Part shown: in pieces, positions 1 through 9,619 of the stretch
How positions within the stretch are numbered: position 1 is the first letter of the stretch
Layout: each line of letters begins with the position of its first letter
DNA from: SKPT01 sp040905445
GTDB taxonomy: Bacteria > Planctomycetota > Phycisphaerae > Phycisphaerales > Phycisphaeraceae
Assembly (NCBI GenBank): GCA_040905445.1
Contig: JBBDRN010000003.1
Span: 1 to 62,525, forward strand
Length of the DNA: 62,525 bases
Direction of reading: 5' to 3'
Notes under the pieces: generated by a model
Told to the model about the DNA's origin: nothing
The model's database searches: none
The model's input: the letters and a program-made list of their open reading frames with translations, nothing else
Program-made: the position numbers and the translations under genes

Positions 1-2
1 TC

Positions 3-884
3 CTCCAGACCAAGGACGACTTCCGCTTCGTCATCCCCTACGTCGAGTTCGCCAAGGAAATCCGCGGCAGCCGGCCCACGATCGTCGACACCTCGGTCAT
101 CGTCGACGGCCGCATCCTCGACATCATCGCCACGGGCGTCATGCAGGGCACGCTGATCGTCCCCAAGTTCGTCCTCAACGAGTTGCAGACAATCGCCGAC
201 TCGGGCGAGAAGCTCCGCCGGGCGCGCGGCCGGCGCGGGCTCGAGATCCTCGGCAAGCTGCAGGAGACGCACATCGTCGACGTCTCCATCCACGAGGCCG
301 AGCACGTCGAGGGCGTCGGCGTCGACCAGAAGCTCATCGCCCTGGCGCAGCAGCTCCAGGGCCGGGTGATGACCAACGACTACAACCTCAACAAGATCGC
401 CCGGCTGCGCGGCGTGGACGTGATCAACCTCAATGACCTGGCCAAGGCGCTGCGCCCGGTGGTGCTGCCGGGCGAGCACATGACGGTGCGCCTCGTCAAG
501 CCGGGCGAGAACCCGGCTCAGGGCGTGGGCTATCTCGAGGACGGGACGATGGTCGTCGTCGAGGACGGGCGCGACCACCTCGGCCGGGAGGTGCGGCTGG
601 TGGTCACGTCGACGCTGCAGACGTCGGCGGGGCGGATGATCTTCGGGCGCTACGAGTCGCTGCTGGAAGAGGCTCCCGCCCCCGCCGCCCCCGCCACCAC
701 CGCTGCCGCCGCCACGCCGCCCGCCGATCATGCCGACGCGGGCCACGGCCCGCCGGCGCACGCTGCCACGGCGGACGCCGGAGAGGCGGGGGTGGCGGGG
801 GAGGCGGGCGGCGGCGACCCGGTCGCCCAGACGCACGGTGGCCGGGCGACCCGCGTCGGCCGCAACCCGAGACGCAGCCGATGA
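3..884 (+). CDS. PIN/TRAM domain protein, YacL family (5' end cut off)
   Basis: The reading frame is open from base 3, so the N-terminus, where YacL-family proteins carry membrane helices, lies outside the window. The visible part starts in the linker and runs into a PIN-type ribonuclease-fold domain with the acidic residues expected: Asp in VDTSVIVDG, Glu in LNELQ, Asp in GVDQKL and Asp in MTNDYNLNK. A TRAM-like RNA-binding domain follows, around PGENPAQGVGYLEDGTMVVVE. About 65 C-terminal residues are a low-complexity Ala/Gly/His/Thr tail not typical of the family. The family is membrane-anchored and a role in RNA metabolism is assumed, but its substrate is not known. Confidence 0.85.
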   Translation, partial: LQTKDDFRFVIPYVEFAKEIRGSRPTIVDTSVIVDGRILDIIATGVMQGTLIVPKFVLNELQTIADSGEKLRRARGRRGLEILGKLQETHIVDVSIHEAEHVEGVGVDQKLIALAQQLQGRVMTNDYNLNKIARLRGVDVINLNDLAKALRPVVLPGEHMTVRLVKPGENPAQGVGYLEDGTMVVVEDGRDHLGREVRLVVTSTLQTSAGRMIFGRYESLLEEAPAPAAPATTAAAATPPADHADAGHGPPAHAATADAGEAGVAGEAGGGDPVAQTHGGRATRVGRNPRRSR

Positions 885-924
885 GGCCGCGATCCCCTGC
901 TCCCGCCCGGTCGAGATCGATTTC

Positions 925-1212
925 ATGGAAGACACCTCCCCCGGCTCGCTGCAGAGCTACTACGACTGGCAGATGAGCACGTTGATGCTCGCCTACGACC
1001 TGGCCGACCCGCTGCCCAACGGCGACGATGAGGCGGTGGAGGCCCGGCGTGACGAGGTCGCGCGCGAGTTGGCGGCCATGGTGCAGCAGATCGTGCCGCG
1101 CGAGTTCCTCGACGACCCGGACCGGGACTTTCCGCCCGACGTGATGATGGGGATCACGCGCGCGACGCTGGAGCGTGCGGCGACGATCGCGGGCATCCGC
1201 GTCGCGCGCTGA
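925..1212 (+). CDS. Small hypothetical protein (95 aa)
   Basis: I do not recognise a family. The protein starts MEDTSPGSLQSYYDWQ and is mildly acidic, with an amphipathic middle (EARRDEVARELAAMVQQIV) and a C-terminal segment PDVMMGITRATLERAATIAG. The frame is open further upstream into the low-complexity end of the previous gene, so the ATG at 925 was chosen because it starts non-repetitive sequence. It lies 40 bases after the PIN/TRAM gene and 46 before rsmB, on the same strand, so co-transcription with the upstream gene is likely. No signal peptide or membrane segment is visible. Confidence 0.55.
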   Translation: MEDTSPGSLQSYYDWQMSTLMLAYDLADPLPNGDDEAVEARRDEVARELAAMVQQIVPREFLDDPDRDFPPDVMMGITRATLERAATIAGIRVAR

Positions 1213-1243
1213 CCGCCCGGCGCGACCCGCTGAGTGGTGGGCG

Positions 1244-1252
1244 TGCTACAGT
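1244..1252 (+). promoter_or_regulatory. Extended -10 promoter placed for a leaderless rsmB mRNA
   Basis: TG-C-TACAGT is an extended -10 element (TG at 1244-1245, hexamer 1247-1252). Six bases separate it from the rsmB ATG at 1259, so transcription would begin at or next to the start codon. No good -35 is visible. The same geometry recurs at six other genes in the window. Confidence 0.5.
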
Positions 1253-1258
1253 CGGACG

Positions 1259-2593
1259 ATGCCCGCGTCCCTCAGCCCCGCCCGCCGCGCCGCCGCCGAG
1301 GCGATCGCGCGCGACGCCGCACGATTTCCGAACCTGCCGCCGTCGCACCTGGACACGACGCGGCTCGCGTCCGCCGACGCGGCGCTGGCGACGGCGATCC
1401 ACCGGACGGTGCTGCAACGATGGCTGACGCTGGAGCACCTGCTGACGCCGCTGGTGAAGCCGGGCCTGGCCCGCGTCGAGCCGGCCCTGCGGGCGATCCT
1501 GCTCACCGGGGCCACCCAGCAGTTGTTCATGGACCGGCTGCCGGCCTACGCGATCGTCAACGACGCGGCCGAGCTGGCGCGGGTGATGGTGCGGCCGGGG
1601 GCCGCGGCGCTGGCCAACGCGGTGCTGCGGCGGGTGGGCGAGCTTGTCGCCGGGCGTGAGCCGCAGACGCCTTGGCAGCCCGCGAGCGACGTCATCCCGC
1701 TCGACGAGGGCGTGCTCCGCCTCGCCCGGCCGCTGCTGCCGAGCGCCGAGGATCATCTCGACCGCCACCTCGCCGTCGCCACGAGCCATCCGCCGCGCCT
1801 CGTGCGCCGCTGGCTGGAGACGTACGGCCCCGTGGACGCGACGGCGATTTGCCGGCAGGCGATTCGCACGCCGCCGACCTTCGTGGCGGTGGAGCCGGGC
1901 TTTCACCCCCCGGCCGGCGAAGAGGACGGCGTGGCCGTGGAATCCGAGGCCGGCGTGACCCACCTGCTCTGGCGGTCGGACCACGCGCGCCTGCGCGGCT
2001 TTCTGGCGGAACACCCCGCCCGGCGGGTGCAGGACCCGGCGTCGACGGCGTCGCTGGCTGCCGCCCGCGAGCTGAGCCTCGCCACCGTGCTCGACGCCTG
2101 CGCCGGGCAGGGGACGAAGACGCGTCAGCTCGTCGCCGAGCACCCGGAGGCGGTGGTGTACGCCAGCGACCCGGACGCCGGGCGGCGCGAGGAGTTGGGC
2201 AAGCTCGCCGGCGCGATCCCCCGGGTGCGGGTGCTGGAACCGGGCGAACGGCCGCCGGAGCCGGTCGACCTGCTGCTGCTGGACGTGCCGTGCTCGAACA
2301 CGGGGGTGCTGGCCCGCCGGCCGGAGGCGCGATACCGCTTCAACAGTCGGTCACTGACGGACGTGACGCGCCTACAGCGGGAGATCATCGCCAACACGCT
2401 GCCCGCGGTGCGGCGGGGCGGCTGGGTGCTCTACGCGACCTGCTCGATCGAGCCGGAGGAAAACCTCGAGCAGGTGCGGCACATCCTCCAGCAACAGGGC
2501 GGGGAGTTGGTCACCCAGCAGCAGATCCTGCCCGGCGGCCGCAGCGCGGGCTGGCACGACGGCAGCTACCACGCCCTGATCCGCCTCCCGTAG
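1259..2593 (+). CDS. rsmB: 16S rRNA m5C967 methyltransferase RsmB
   Basis: SAM-dependent cytosine-C5 methyltransferase acting on 16S rRNA. Residues about 5-130 match the NusB-like RNA-binding domain of RsmB (AIVNDAAELARV, ALANAVLRRVGE). The C-terminal half is a Rossmann methyltransferase: SAM motif LDACAGQGTKT near residue 278, motif IV LLLDVPCSNTGVL near 339 and motif VI YATCSIEPEEN near 392, which holds the catalytic Cys. The 444-residue length is normal. The ATG at 1259 fits the NusB-like domain start and sits six bases after a -10-like hexamer, with no Shine-Dalgarno. The stop codon TAG (2591-2593) is the first three bases of a dispersed hairpin repeat. Confidence 0.95.
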   Translation: MPASLSPARRAAAEAIARDAARFPNLPPSHLDTTRLASADAALATAIHRTVLQRWLTLEHLLTPLVKPGLARVEPALRAILLTGATQQLFMDRLPAYAIVNDAAELARVMVRPGAAALANAVLRRVGELVAGREPQTPWQPASDVIPLDEGVLRLARPLLPSAEDHLDRHLAVATSHPPRLVRRWLETYGPVDATAICRQAIRTPPTFVAVEPGFHPPAGEEDGVAVESEAGVTHLLWRSDHARLRGFLAEHPARRVQDPASTASLAAARELSLATVLDACAGQGTKTRQLVAEHPEAVVYASDPDAGRREELGKLAGAIPRVRVLEPGERPPEPVDLLLLDVPCSNTGVLARRPEARYRFNSRSLTDVTRLQREIIANTLPAVRRGGWVLYATCSIEPEENLEQVRHILQQQGGELVTQQQILPGGRSAGWHDGSYHALIRLP

Positions 2594-2711
2594 GGTCCGC
2601 TGCGCGGACCATGGAGGCGGGTGGGCGGCCCGACCCGCGCGGAAAGGTCCGCGCAGCGGACCCACGGGTTTGCCCCATTCGGGGGAAAAGGTCCGCACAG
2701 CGGACTCTACG
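2591..2711 (+). repeat. Cluster of three copies of hairpin repeat family A
   Basis: Three copies of a roughly 20-bp hairpin (core GGTCCGC-TGC-GCGGACC, usually edged by TAGGG) lie at 2591-2610, 2646-2663 and 2690-2711. The first is in one orientation and the other two are inverted (ending CGGACCC or CGGACTCTACGGG). The first copy supplies the rsmB stop codon. Other copies are at 33111, 40342, 40383, 44637, 45874 and 45899. The rest of the 263-base gap before the next gene holds nothing I recognise. Confidence 0.85.
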
Positions 2712-2856
2712 GGAGCGGTCGTAGGGCCGGCACAGCGTGGCCGACGCACCAATCCGGGCAAGATGTAGCGCGCGTGCCGGCCCTGTTCGGGCGGATTCCG
2801 GCCCGGGTGGAGCGGGGGCCTCACGCCCGCGCCCCTGCCGCCCGATTCCTGCCCGC

Positions 2857-3255
2857 ATGAGCACACGCCTCCTGACGCCGAAGCGGACCCGCCCTGACCA
2901 ACCGGACTGGCACGTCTTTCAGCAGTGGCTCCCGAGCCTGCGGGAGGTGGCGCGGGAGCTGGACGACCCGCGCGCTACGCCGCGCTACCCGGTGCACGGC
3001 CCGATCAAGCTCGGCCACCATTCGCCGTTCAACAAGCGGTTCATGGCCCTGTGCGACGGGTGGGCGACCGATCTCTCGGCCCAGGGGCTCGGGGCGCTCG
3101 TCGAGTACCCGCTCCCCCCGACCGGCGACATGGCAGTCGACCTGACGCACCTGGTCGGCCAACGCTGCGTCCTGCCGCTGCGCGTCGTCTACGTCCGCCC
3201 CCTGCTGGCACACGTTCACCGCCTCGGGGCCATGTTCACCTGCTCGGCGGGGTAG
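2857..3255 (+). CDS. Single-domain PilZ protein (c-di-GMP binding)
   Basis: A 132-residue protein with both halves of the PilZ c-di-GMP motif: RxxxR at R39-R43 (RATPR) and DxSxxG at D72-G77 (DLSAQG). These are followed by a beta-rich segment ending MFTCSAG. PilZ domains bind cyclic di-GMP and relay it to motility, envelope or exopolysaccharide machinery. No second domain, signal peptide or membrane helix is present, so it probably acts as a cytoplasmic adaptor with an unknown partner. The ATG at 2857 is preceded by the family A repeat cluster and has no obvious Shine-Dalgarno. Confidence 0.75.
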   Translation: MSTRLLTPKRTRPDQPDWHVFQQWLPSLREVARELDDPRATPRYPVHGPIKLGHHSPFNKRFMALCDGWATDLSAQGLGALVEYPLPPTGDMAVDLTHLVGQRCVLPLRVVYVRPLLAHVHRLGAMFTCSAG

Positions 3256-3300
3256 TGTCGCGCGGTTATAGTGTGGGCTCCCCCCCACCGAGGCCGCGCC

Positions 3301-3993
3301 ATGACCACAACCACGCCCGTGACGTACACCATCGCCCCCGCCACGCCCGCCACCCCCTCCGCACCCGTGCCGGGCGAGTGGGACGATGCGACGTGGGGCG
3401 GCGTCAAGCCGCTGACCGTCGGCGAGTTCCACCGGCGCAGCAGCGACCACCAGCCGCTCGTGCAGGCGAAGGTGCTGTACGACGACGCGGCGCTGTATGT
3501 CTTCTTTCGCGTCGAAGACCGGTACGTCTTGTCGAAGCGGACGGAGCTGCACGACATGGTGTGCAAGGACAGTTGCGTCGAGTTCTTCGTGCGGCCGCGC
3601 GAGGACGCGGGCTACTTCAACGTCGAGATCAACGCCGGCGGAACGATGCTGCTGTACTACTGCGCGAGCTGGGGGGGCAAGGACGATCGGGATCGGCGGC
3701 CGGTGGAGCCGGAGCGGGCGGCGCTGGTGGAGATTCACCCCTCGCTGCCGCGGACCGTTGAGCCGGAGATCACGGAGCCGGTGACGTGGACACTGCAGTA
3801 CCGGCTGCCGCTGGCACTGTTCGAGCCGGAGCTGGGGCCGCTCGGCCCGCTGGCGGGGCAGCGCTGGACGGCCAACTTCTACAAGTGTGCCGACGAGAGC
3901 TCGCATCCGCACTGGGCGAGCTGGTCGTCGGTGGGCGAAAGGCTCAGCTTCCACCAGCCGGACCGCTTCGGCGTGATCGAGTTCGGCGCGTGA
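3301..3993 (+). CDS. CBM9-like carbohydrate-binding domain protein
   Basis: A 230-residue protein resembling the family 9-like carbohydrate-binding domain: WDDATWGGVKPL, then LVQAKVLYDDAALYVFFRVEDRYV, the core DSCVEFFVRPRED..YFNVEINAGGTMLL, and near the end TANFYKCADESSHPHWASWSSVG. No catalytic domain is fused and no clear signal peptide is seen. Planctomycetes carry many CBM9-like proteins, usually linked to polysaccharide or glycan handling. A GTG at 3271 would add ten residues but the ATG at 3301 is preferred. A TATAGT hexamer at 3267-3272 could be its -10. The ligand cannot be told from sequence. Confidence 0.75.
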   Translation: MTTTTPVTYTIAPATPATPSAPVPGEWDDATWGGVKPLTVGEFHRRSSDHQPLVQAKVLYDDAALYVFFRVEDRYVLSKRTELHDMVCKDSCVEFFVRPREDAGYFNVEINAGGTMLLYYCASWGGKDDRDRRPVEPERAALVEIHPSLPRTVEPEITEPVTWTLQYRLPLALFEPELGPLGPLAGQRWTANFYKCADESSHPHWASWSSVGERLSFHQPDRFGVIEFGA

Positions 3994-4077
3994 TGCGGTT
4001 GGCGATAGCGGTGGCCATTCCGGACGCGGCGGGCGCAGCGTCGTTCGGAGAGCGACCGCCAACATTCACGGTGACCA

Positions 4078-4106
4078 TTGCCTTGGAGGGTCGGTTCGGC
4101 GACAAT
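4078..4106 (+). promoter_or_regulatory. Promoter of the PEP-CTERM gene
   Basis: TTGCCT (4078-4083), a 17-base spacer and GACAAT (4101-4106) form a sigma-70-type promoter. It predicts a leader of about 35 bases with a GGAGGGAG ribosome site before the ATG at 4148. Confidence 0.45.
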
Positions 4107-4147
4107 GGGCGCGCTACGCTGCCGCACAACCTGACCCTGGAGGGAGC

Positions 4148-5662
4148 ATGATGGGTTTTCGCTTCGTCGCGCTGCTGGGCCTGAGCCTGACCTCGGCCCC
4201 CGCGTTCGGTCAGGGCATCGTCTACAACGCCGCCAACGCCCCGGACGCCCCGACGCTGGCCGAGATGGACTGGACCGACAGCATCAGCCAGTACGGCATC
4301 ACCTGGACGTTTTCCGACCCGGTGCCCGTCGGCCAGTTCCTCACGGGCGACTACTACATCGTCGGCCCCGCGACGATCACCAGCGTCAGCCCCGCGCCCA
4401 CCGGCAGCGGATCGAGCTTCCGCAACGGGTCGATGCTCAACCCCAGCGTCGACACCGGCGCCGCCTACGACGGCCGCCACCTCAACGCGACGTGGGCCCT
4501 GAATCGCGCGGCCCAGTTTCCGCTCGAGATCAACCCCGGCGACTCGCTGGTCTCCTCGATCAGCCTCAGCGGGCCCGCCGCCAATGAGATCATCGTCCAC
4601 TCCTCGTCCCCGACGGAGACGACGCCGCTCAGGAGCCTGGCCGTGCTGACGTCGCTGGCCGCGCCCGTGCCCGTCGACACCTTCCGCCCCGGGTACGCCG
4701 ACCTGCAGAAGGACACGCTCCACCGCGCCAGCGACATCGCCACGCCCTACTGGAACAACCTGCCGCGCCTCGCGCCGACGGCGGGCGCCAACTCGTCGCT
4801 GTTTCAGTTCGACTACCTGGAGCGGGCATTCGAGCGGCCATGGATCGACCACGTCTACGGCTGGGGCAGCCGCGACATGCACGCCGTCGAGAACATGCCC
4901 GGCTACGGCCGGGAGGTCGCCCGAATCGTCTCGCTCGGGGCGCTTAAGCTGATGACCGACGCCACGCCGGAGGAAAAGGCGACGCTCATGTACCACATGA
5001 TGCAGGTGGGCATCGACAACTGGGCCATCGCCCAGCGCGGCACCGCCAGCCAACCCGCGGGCTGGCCGGCGCAGGGCGGCTTCGGCAACGGGCGCAAGTT
5101 CCCCATCGTCCTCGCGGCCGTCATGTTGCAGGACGAGCAGATGCTCAACCTCAGCGAGACCGCGCCCTACGCGATGTTCGACGAAGACCTGCACACCGCC
5201 TGGGGCGAATCGTGGACCGGCGCCGACGTCGTCTTCACCGGCCACTCCTCGCCGCCGCCCTACCCCGAGCGCGGGCCTTACGAGCACCTGCACCCGTCGC
5301 AGTGGCTCAGCAGCTCAAGCGAGAGCTACCGCCGCTGCTGCACGAGCACCTCGTGGGTGGGCGAGGCGCTGGCGACGATGATGCTCGGCGCCGAAGACGT
5401 CTGGGACCACGACCCGTTCTTCGCCTATGTCGATCGCTGGATGACGGAGGACGACAGCCAGTTCGTGCAGGAGATCCTCGCGGCGGGGATGGGCAACTTC
5501 ACCGCGAGCTGGGCGCGCCAGGGCCAGACTTGGGAGCCGATCGTCAACTCGATGTGGGCGGCCTATCGCAACAACCTGCCGCCGCCGATCCCCGAGCCGG
5601 CCGCGGCGACGATCGTGGCGGGGCTGGGCATGATGCTGCTGCGCCGCTCGCGGCCGGGGTGA
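4148..5662 (+). CDS. Secreted PEP-CTERM sorting-domain protein
   Basis: The 504-residue protein starts with a signal peptide (MMGFRFVALLGLSLTSAPAFGQ). It ends in a PEP-CTERM sorting signal: IPEP, one short hydrophobic stretch (AAATIVAGLGMMLL) and the basic tail RRSRPG. Such proteins are processed by an exosortase (EpsH/Xrt) and exported to the surface or matrix. The middle is not a family I recognise. It has a Ser/Pro-rich beta-type N-terminal region and an alpha-rich second half with His/Trp-containing segments (ERPWIDHVYGWGSRDMH, TEEDDSQF-like motifs), possibly an alpha/alpha-barrel glycan-active domain. A GGAGGGAG ribosome site precedes the start. No exosortase gene is in the window. Confidence 0.8.
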   Translation: MMGFRFVALLGLSLTSAPAFGQGIVYNAANAPDAPTLAEMDWTDSISQYGITWTFSDPVPVGQFLTGDYYIVGPATITSVSPAPTGSGSSFRNGSMLNPSVDTGAAYDGRHLNATWALNRAAQFPLEINPGDSLVSSISLSGPAANEIIVHSSSPTETTPLRSLAVLTSLAAPVPVDTFRPGYADLQKDTLHRASDIATPYWNNLPRLAPTAGANSSLFQFDYLERAFERPWIDHVYGWGSRDMHAVENMPGYGREVARIVSLGALKLMTDATPEEKATLMYHMMQVGIDNWAIAQRGTASQPAGWPAQGGFGNGRKFPIVLAAVMLQDEQMLNLSETAPYAMFDEDLHTAWGESWTGADVVFTGHSSPPPYPERGPYEHLHPSQWLSSSSESYRRCCTSTSWVGEALATMMLGAEDVWDHDPFFAYVDRWMTEDDSQFVQEILAAGMGNFTASWARQGQTWEPIVNSMWAAYRNNLPPPIPEPAAATIVAGLGMMLLRRSRPG

Positions 5663-5719
5663 GACGTTCCGGCGGGGCAAGGCGCGTTTGCCTGCGGGTC
5701 ACCGTGACAACCGCAGGGG

Positions 5720-7042
<1,323 letters not shown>

Positions 7043-7075
7043 AGTGCTGCTCCTGCAGGACCTGCGAAGCCGCCC

Positions 7076-7084
7076 ACGATAGCA
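7076..7084 (-). promoter_or_regulatory. Extended -10 promoter for homoserine dehydrogenase
   Basis: Read on the minus strand this is TG-C-TATCGT. It would give a leader of about 27 bases containing the CAGGAG ribosome site. No -35 is evident. Confidence 0.35.
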
Positions 7085-7128
7085 CGGGGCAGGCGGCTTC
7101 GCGAGAGGCGACGCGGATCGCGGCACCG

Positions 7129-7223
7129 GCGGGTGGCACTGACAAGGCCGTCCATTCGCACGGACAAGCTCCGCGGCCTCCGCTTGTCCGTGGCACCGGA
7201 CCCGCTACAAACGGGTTGAAGGC
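7129..7223. repeat. Hairpin repeat family C, short copy
   Basis: A GTGGCAC-edged double hairpin in which GACAAG/CTTGTC arms flank short GC stems. It ends GTGGCACCGGACCCGCTACAA then ACGGGTTGAAGGCG. The same edges and arms are found in longer form at 18015-18128 (inverted) and 30384-30532. This copy lacks the middle hairpin of the long form. Confidence 0.7.
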
Positions 7224-7291
7224 GTGAGCGGGCTTGGGAATCGAGTCGCAATTCGCGGGCATCGATGGTGAATTCGAGATCGTACCCCGGC

Positions 7292-7297
7292 TACAAT
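7292..7297 (+). promoter_or_regulatory. -10 hexamer placed for a leaderless fur-like mRNA
   Basis: TACAAT ends six bases before the ATG at 7304. The intervening GGAGGG is too close to the start to act as a normal ribosome site. No clear -35. Confidence 0.45.
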
Positions 7298-7303
7298 GGA
7301 GGG

Positions 7304-7783
7304 ATGACCCCCATCCCCGGCCCCCCAGCCTCCGCCAGCCCGCCGCCCGGGCAGGAGCTTATCCTTCCGTTGTGCGCGATCTTCCGCCGCTTCCTCAAGC
7401 GGCAGGGCCTGAAGTTCACGACAGAGCGGGCGACGATCCTCGACGCCGTGCTCGCCCGAGACGGCGTCTTCGAGGCCGAGGAGCTGCTCGACGACGTGCG
7501 CACGGGCGACCGGCGGGCGAGCAAGGCCACGATCTACCGGACGCTCAAGCACCTCGTCGAGGCGGGCATCGTCACGGAGGTGCTGATCGACGCCCGGCAG
7601 ACGCATTACCAGCTCAGCTTCGGCCGGGAACCGAAAGGTTACCTCGTGTGCGTCGAGACAAACGAGATCATCGAGTTCCCGGCCCACGAGCTCGTCGCCC
7701 TGCGCGACCGCATCTGCAAGGAGCATGGGTTTGAGCCGCTGAGCCACCAGTTCGTGGTGTACGGGGTGCGGAGCAAGAAGTAG
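7304..7783 (+). CDS. Fur-family transcriptional regulator without the Cys/His zinc site
   Basis: A 159-residue Fur-like protein. The winged-helix part is clear (KFTTERATILDAVLARDGVFEAEELL, then recognition helix region ASKATIYRTLKHLVEAGIV, about residues 37-91), followed by a dimerisation region ending HQFVVYGVRSKK. The stretch that normally reads HHDHxxCxxCG is here REPKGYLVCVETNEIIEF, so both His and the second Cys are gone and only C116 remains. The usual C-terminal CxxC is also absent. DNA binding should be kept, but metal content and effector cannot be assigned to Fur, Zur or PerR. The start follows a leaderless-type -10. Confidence 0.85.
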   Translation: MTPIPGPPASASPPPGQELILPLCAIFRRFLKRQGLKFTTERATILDAVLARDGVFEAEELLDDVRTGDRRASKATIYRTLKHLVEAGIVTEVLIDARQTHYQLSFGREPKGYLVCVETNEIIEFPAHELVALRDRICKEHGFEPLSHQFVVYGVRSKK

Positions 7784-7924
7784 GGGTTGGGATCCCACTC
7801 TTCGCTCGCCCCGCGGCGGGGCTCACTCCGAACGGGCGTTAGCGACCACCCGAAGGTTGCCCTCCTTCCCATTCCGGCCCCTGATCCCCGAACCCCGCCC
7901 CCGGAACCCGAATTCGCCGCCCCC

Positions 7925-7953
7925 TTGTCGGCGCGGGCGCAACCTGCCATAAT
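7925..7953 (+). promoter_or_regulatory. rpsU promoter
   Basis: TTGTCG (7925-7930), a 17-base spacer and CATAAT (7948-7953). It predicts a leader of about 32 bases carrying AAAGGAG before the rpsU ATG. Confidence 0.5.
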
Positions 7954-7991
7954 ACCCCGTTCACCGATTCGCGAACCAAGAAAGGAGCCCC

Positions 7992-8192
7992 ATGGCGATC
8001 CGGATCAAAGCCCGCGGCGGCGAGTCCGCCGAGCAAATGCTGCGACGCTTCAAGAAGCTCTGCGAGAAAGAGGGCCTCACCAAGGACATCAAGAAGCGCG
8101 CCTTCTACGAGAAGCCCTCTGAGCGCAAGCAGCGCGCCCTTCGCAAGGCCGTCAAGCGCCGTCAGCAGCAGGCCGCCCTCGGCCGCGCATGA
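7992..8192 (+). CDS. rpsU: 30S ribosomal protein S21
   Basis: A 66-residue, strongly basic protein with the S21 pattern: MAIRIKARGGESAEQMLRRFKKLCEKEGLTKDIKKRAFYEKPSERKQR in outline, then an Arg/Lys/Gln-rich tail. It binds the platform of the 30S subunit and helps mRNA recruitment near the anti-Shine-Dalgarno. AAAGGAG lies 4-5 bases before the ATG, one of the best ribosome sites in the window. It lies 113 bases upstream of rsfS on the same strand. Confidence 0.95.
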   Translation: MAIRIKARGGESAEQMLRRFKKLCEKEGLTKDIKKRAFYEKPSERKQRALRKAVKRRQQQAALGRA

Positions 8193-8305
8193 CCCGCGCC
8201 ACCAGACCCTCCACCGTACATCGCCCGGCCTGCCTCGGGCGGTTGTCGTGTGCGCGGCCCCATCCCCCTTCGACATCCGGATTCTGAATCCCGGCCCTTG
8301 ACCCC

Positions 8306-8749
8306 ATGCCCGATTCCCGTGACGAACAAGCCCTGCCCCACCCGCCCAACGTCGAGCAGCGCCGCAGCCCGGCTCGCGAGGGCGAGGACGTGGACCGCGC
8401 CCGCGCGTTCGCGCTGGACGCCGCGCGCCTGGCCCACGACGATCACTGCCAGGACATCCTCGTGCTCGATGTGCGAGGCCTCAGCGAGCTGATGGACTTC
8501 ATCGTCATCGCGACGGGCACGAGCGACCGCCAGATCAAGGCCGTCGCGAGCCATGTCACAGAGCTGGCCCGGGAGCAGCGGATCGAGCGTTTCGGTGCCG
8601 ACCGCGACGAAGCGGCGACGTGGATCGCCATCGACTTCATCGAGGTGATGGTGCACCTGTTCGAGCCCAACGCCCGGGCCCACTACGACCTGGAAATGCT
8701 CTGGGGTGATGCCGAGCGATTGAACTGGCAGCGCCCGAGCCCGGCGTAG
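8306..8749 (+). CDS. rsfS: Ribosome silencing factor RsfS
   Basis: RsfS (DUF143 family) binds ribosomal protein L14 and blocks 30S-50S joining when nutrients are short. The core from about residue 33 matches: ARLAHDDHCQDILVLDVRGLSELMDFIVIATGTSDRQIKAVASHV, then WIAIDFIEVMVHLFEPNARAHYDLEMLWGDA. The first 30 residues are a poorly conserved extension, so the true start could be later. No strong ribosome site is seen. It follows rpsU on the same strand, a sensible pairing of ribosome genes. Confidence 0.93.
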   Translation: MPDSRDEQALPHPPNVEQRRSPAREGEDVDRARAFALDAARLAHDDHCQDILVLDVRGLSELMDFIVIATGTSDRQIKAVASHVTELAREQRIERFGADRDEAATWIAIDFIEVMVHLFEPNARAHYDLEMLWGDAERLNWQRPSPA

Positions 8750-8914
8750 CCGCACCGCAACCCGGCCGGCCGCTGCCTTGCCATTTTGCTGGACAGGACG
8801 GCCACGAGACCGCACAATGCCCAAGGGGTATCGTGGGGTGCTGCGCCCTGGCCCATTTCGAGTCCCTCGCCGAGGCGATCGCGAGGCACGCCAACTCACA
8901 TCAAGGAGCCATCG

Positions 8915-9544
8915 ATGACCAAACTCACTGTCTGGACCGCCGTGTTGTGCCTGGCATGTGGCGGCGGATGCGCCGTGAAGGGTGGGGCCTATCAGCCGGA
9001 CAGCGATCTCTACAGTGATTCGCTCTTCTACGCGGATGTGGAACTGAGAACACCGCGTTTTTTCGATGATCATGCCGAGGTGGCCCTGGGCCTCGGCGTC
9101 GCCCCCCGGGTCGACCGCGAGGGGCGGCTGCGCACCACGGCGGGGAGCACCCCGCGCGTCGAAGCTCGGCTGATGGATGTCCGGCTGACGGGCCGCGTCT
9201 ATCCGCTGGGGCGAGGGCGTCTGAATCCGTACGTCGGCGGCGGGTACGGGTATTACCGCCTGAGGAGTACCTCCAGGGGCCGAGGGGAGCGAACTGGCTG
9301 TCCGCCCGGCTTCGGCTTCGGCGTCGACTGCTTCGAGATCGTCGAAAAGGACGAGACGCTCGCCTCGGGCTACAACCCGCACGCGGTCGCGGGCATCGAG
9401 ATCGAACTGCGCCGACGGGAGGATGAGGAGTTGACCGGCGACCCCAGGCGCCTGTTCCTCCTCGTCGAGTACCGGCACGAGTTCGAGCGCGACCAGGACC
9501 TGGACGGCGGCTTGATCCTCGGCGGAATTGGCGCGAGCTGGTGA
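8915..9544 (+). CDS. Outer-membrane beta-barrel-like lipoprotein
   Basis: The 209-residue product starts with a lipoprotein-type signal (MTKLTVWTAVLCLACGGGC; lipidated Cys at 19 or 15). The body alternates polar and aromatic residues as in an 8-stranded barrel: DVRLTGRVYPLGRGRLNPYVGGGYGYYRL, HAVAGIEIELRR, RLFLLVEYRHEF and a final glycine-rich strand GGLILGGIGASW. This is the pattern of small OmpA-like or LpxR-like barrels, but I cannot name a family. The ATG at 8915 follows CAAGGAGCC. It is followed by a repeat-filled gap of 536 bases. Confidence 0.7.
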   Translation: MTKLTVWTAVLCLACGGGCAVKGGAYQPDSDLYSDSLFYADVELRTPRFFDDHAEVALGLGVAPRVDREGRLRTTAGSTPRVEARLMDVRLTGRVYPLGRGRLNPYVGGGYGYYRLRSTSRGRGERTGCPPGFGFGVDCFEIVEKDETLASGYNPHAVAGIEIELRRREDEELTGDPRRLFLLVEYRHEFERDQDLDGGLILGGIGASW

Positions 9545-9619
9545 GCCTCACCGGCGGGGCATCATGGACTTGCCCCGCCGGCCGCCCGGGTGCAGCGCGG
9601 CGGAACGAACTCATCATTG

